Assembly: GCF_018403185.1 (NCBI RefSeq)
Contig: NZ_BOSE01000003.1
Location: 124,001-188,000 of the forward strand
Length of the DNA stretch: 64,000 bases
From: Paenibacillus montaniterrae
GTDB lineage: Bacteria > Bacillota > Bacilli > Paenibacillales > Paenibacillaceae
Direction: 5' to 3'
Shown here: piece by piece, positions 61,912-64,000 of the stretch
Numbering within the stretch: position 1 is the stretch's first letter
How the letters are laid out: each line of letters begins with the position of its first letter
The notes under the pieces: model-generated
What the model was told of the DNA's origin: nothing
Database searches by the model: none
What the model saw: the letters and a program-made list of their open reading frames with translations, nothing else
Position numbers and translations under genes: made by a program

Positions 61912-63675
61912 GTGTTAACAAAGGGAAATTGGCGTCATCTATTACAGTATTACAACTTTATTAAAGGCTATAAAAGCTGGCTTGTCCTAGCTCTTATTTT
62001 ATTAAGTATTGTTGTCCCGGTTTTTGAGGTGTGGATTTTAAATGCTACTAAAGATATTATAAATCAATTTAATAATTCTAATAATCGTGAAGATATGCTG
62101 TCTTATTTGAAGTTATTATTTATATTAGTTGCTATCTCCGCTGTTGTTAATTGGATTTTAGCTCTTGTAATCGCATTAAATAATTCAGCCAATGAGGAAA
62201 AATCTAAACTAATTGTACTGGATAATTTTATAAAGCATAAGCTGAGCGAACATGACACATTTGATTTCCAGCAAAGGTTTAACCTAATAAGGTATGGCTT
62301 AAACAACTGTGTGGAAGGATTTTTTGTAATAATAAGCGGATTAATTTCAAGCTTAATTAAAGTAATAGTGCTGTTAGCGACGGTATCCTTGTTAAACAAT
62401 GTAATGCTTATCGTACTATTGATTATTTTTGTCATACCTATATCCATTATAAGAGGCTATATTAACAGGTCTTCACTGATACTTGATTGGATCAATTCCT
62501 ACAATGCAATAAAGTCACGTTACTATAAAGGTCTGCTATTAAATACTAGTATTGTTTCTGAAATTCTTATGAACAAATCTTCCAAGTTTATGTTTGGCAA
62601 ATGGAATCAGCATATGTCTGAAATCAATCAAAGAGACTATAAAGCAGGAGTTAAACAATTTAATCTAAGTCTACTGCTCGGAATACTGTTAGCATCCCTT
62701 ATCACGATATATATTGCTAATGTAGTATTATCACAGGAAATAATTGCTAATCCAGGGGATTTATTTTTAATAGTGACTGCAGCTGTTTTAATAATCATGA
62801 GCTGTGAGAATCTATTTTCACAAATTCAAATGATTGGGTTTCAGAGCAATCAGTACAGGATGTTTAAGGACTATATTGTTAGTCAGACAAACGAGAGAAG
62901 TAACTCGAAACATCTTACTGCATCAGAGCTGGAGGCAGATAAAAAGGATGATAGAGATTTGCAAATAAATAATTTATCCTATCGTTTTCAGAACGGAAGC
63001 AAATTGGTTCTTGACGATATCACATTAAGGCTTTCATCAGGTGAAAAAATTGCGATCGTCGGTCCTAATGGAGCAGGGAAAACCACGTTATATCATTGCA
63101 TGATGGGATTACTAGAGCCAACTGCAGGAACGGTGCAAATAAATGGACTTCATCCTCATCAGCTTAGCCCAGAGGAAAGAGCGAGCTTGTTTTCTCCCGT
63201 GTTTCAAAGTACTCATTTATATAAAGGAATTTCAATTATGGATAATTTGAAAGTCGGTCGTGAGATTGATTACGCTATGATCGATGCGATGTTCAAAGAT
63301 TACGATTATGACCAGTTATACGGTGGTCATTTAGGCGGTGTTGAGCTATCAGGCGGTCAAATTCAAAAGCTGGGTATTCTAAAGGGGCTATTAGGCAAAG
63401 GAATTTTGATCCTTGATGAACCAACTGCGTCATTGGACCCGATGGCAGAACAGGAAGTTGTAACTATGCTGCTTCGCCAAACACGAGACAGAATTGTCAT
63501 ATTAACGACACATAGGATGGGGATTACACTCCAATTTGATAGAGTCATCGTATTAAATCAGGGTAGGATCGTACAAGATGGTTCGCCACAACAACTGCTA
63601 CAGATAGAAGGCTTATTTAAGGAGATGTTTGAATCACAAGGACAGATTTATAAACAATTAAGTGAGGTAGAGTAA
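61912..63675 (+). CDS. ABC exporter with fused membrane and ATPase domains
   Basis: The 587-residue protein has about six membrane helices (1-320) and an ATPase domain with GPNGAGKTT near 383, the signature ELSGGQIQK and ILILDEPTASLDP. It resembles peptide or lantibiotic exporters and their self-protection pumps, but the substrate is unknown. The start is GTG at 61912 after GAGGAG. Codon use is AT-rich, unlike the core genes, which suggests transfer. Its stop overlaps the next start. Confidence 0.88.
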   Translation: MLTKGNWRHLLQYYNFIKGYKSWLVLALILLSIVVPVFEVWILNATKDIINQFNNSNNREDMLSYLKLLFILVAISAVVNWILALVIALNNSANEEKSKLIVLDNFIKHKLSEHDTFDFQQRFNLIRYGLNNCVEGFFVIISGLISSLIKVIVLLATVSLLNNVMLIVLLIIFVIPISIIRGYINRSSLILDWINSYNAIKSRYYKGLLLNTSIVSEILMNKSSKFMFGKWNQHMSEINQRDYKAGVKQFNLSLLLGILLASLITIYIANVVLSQEIIANPGDLFLIVTAAVLIIMSCENLFSQIQMIGFQSNQYRMFKDYIVSQTNERSNSKHLTASELEADKKDDRDLQINNLSYRFQNGSKLVLDDITLRLSSGEKIAIVGPNGAGKTTLYHCMMGLLEPTAGTVQINGLHPHQLSPEERASLFSPVFQSTHLYKGISIMDNLKVGREIDYAMIDAMFKDYDYDQLYGGHLGGVELSGGQIQKLGILKGLLGKGILILDEPTASLDPMAEQEVVTMLLRQTRDRIVILTTHRMGITLQFDRVIVLNQGRIVQDGSPQQLLQIEGLFKEMFESQGQIYKQLSEVE

Positions 63676-64000
63676 TGGAGCAGGAACCTAAAAGACTGTT
63701 TACTGGTCAAATTAGAGAGTTAATAAACAAAAAAAAGGGATTAATTAGCCTAATACTTATTATTGCAATTGTAGACTCCGCCATTCCTGTTGTACAGGTC
63801 AGCATACTAGGCTATCTCGTAATGCAATTGATTAGTGGAGTCAAGTCAGACGTTGCGCTCTTTTTAGTGATATATCTGTTTACTTATTTTGCGCAGCACT
63901 TCTCGGCGTATTGCAAGAATAAAGCACAGTTAAAGCTCAAGCTGGATTTTGCACATAAACTTGAGGAAGAGGTTATCCAAAAGGTAGCAAAAACTTCCTT
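63675..64000 (+). CDS. Second ABC exporter membrane protein (partial, runs off the window)
   Basis: The ATG at 63675 overlaps the previous stop (TAATG), and the frame is open to the end, giving 108 residues. The start is charged and is followed by two likely membrane helices (SLILIIAIVDSAIPVV, ALFLVIYLFTYFAQHF) and a helical KLKLDFAHKLEEEVIQK region, as in exporter membrane domains. It is probably the partner half-transporter of the previous gene. Confidence 0.8.
   Translation, partial: MEQEPKRLFTGQIRELINKKKGLISLILIIAIVDSAIPVVQVSILGYLVMQLISGVKSDVALFLVIYLFTYFAQHFSAYCKNKAQLKLKLDFAHKLEEEVIQKVAKTS

Overview
The window looks like a chromosomal segment of a spore-forming Firmicute, most probably a Paenibacillus or a close relative. 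The signs are the spore gene yyaC, an S-layer-homology (SLH) surface protein, strong AGGAGG-type ribosome sites, CIRCE-controlled groES-groEL, a Firmicute-type galT, and a core gene order matching Bacillus subtilis ydiA to groEL. That core is thiL-tsaE-tsaB-rimI-tsaD, an ABC-F ATPase, moaC, tatA, tatC and finally groES-groEL. The species is an inference; no rRNA gene is present to confirm it.

Layout. 1-318: end of a chemotaxis-receptor-like gene, then a block of repeats. 0.9-4.9 kb: a heterodimeric ABC exporter and a small unknown protein. 5.0-11.3 kb: exoA, a DUF4190 membrane protein, an LtaS-like sulfatase, a sugar-binding-type lipoprotein and an acetyl xylan esterase. 11.5-15.5 kb: a permuted NlpC/P60-like protein and a vanR-vanS-vanY-vanZ type operon without vanHAX. 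15.9-24.3 kb: a LapA-domain protein, two lipase-like hydrolases, hemolysin III, an oxidoreductase, a CorA-like transporter, a YflT-like protein and a FAD oxidase. 24.6-29.6 kb: an AraC regulator divergent from galK-galE-galT. 29.7-36.9 kb: small proteins, yyaC, a hydrolase, a methyltransferase, a diguanylate cyclase and an HD-GYP protein. 37.1-41.0 kb: thiL and the t6A genes, followed by a dense DnaA-box cluster. 41.5-48.9 kb: a ComA-like regulator, the ABC-F gene, a 5-formyl-THF cyclo-ligase, molybdenum-cofactor genes and tatA/tatC. 49-51.7 kb: a PadR unit and an alcohol dehydrogenase. 51.8-59.3 kb: a Fur-boxed haem uptake locus with NEAT proteins, two binding lipoproteins and an ABC importer. 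59.3-61.4 kb: groES-groEL. 61.9-64.0 kb: an AT-rich ABC exporter operon that runs off the window.

The most unusual content is non-coding. A family of about 168-bp long-hairpin elements (called A here) occurs 17 times full or nearly full length and 5 times as fragments, at nine loci. The units stand head to tail with a strict period of about 185 bp. In most loci they lie in the sense direction, directly on or just after a stop codon. Their inner stem exists in several sequence types whose two arms usually change together, which supports a selected folded structure. At two loci A is fused at the same joint to a second, 130-bp hairpin family (B). I do not recognise either family. A possible role at mRNA 3' ends is inference only.
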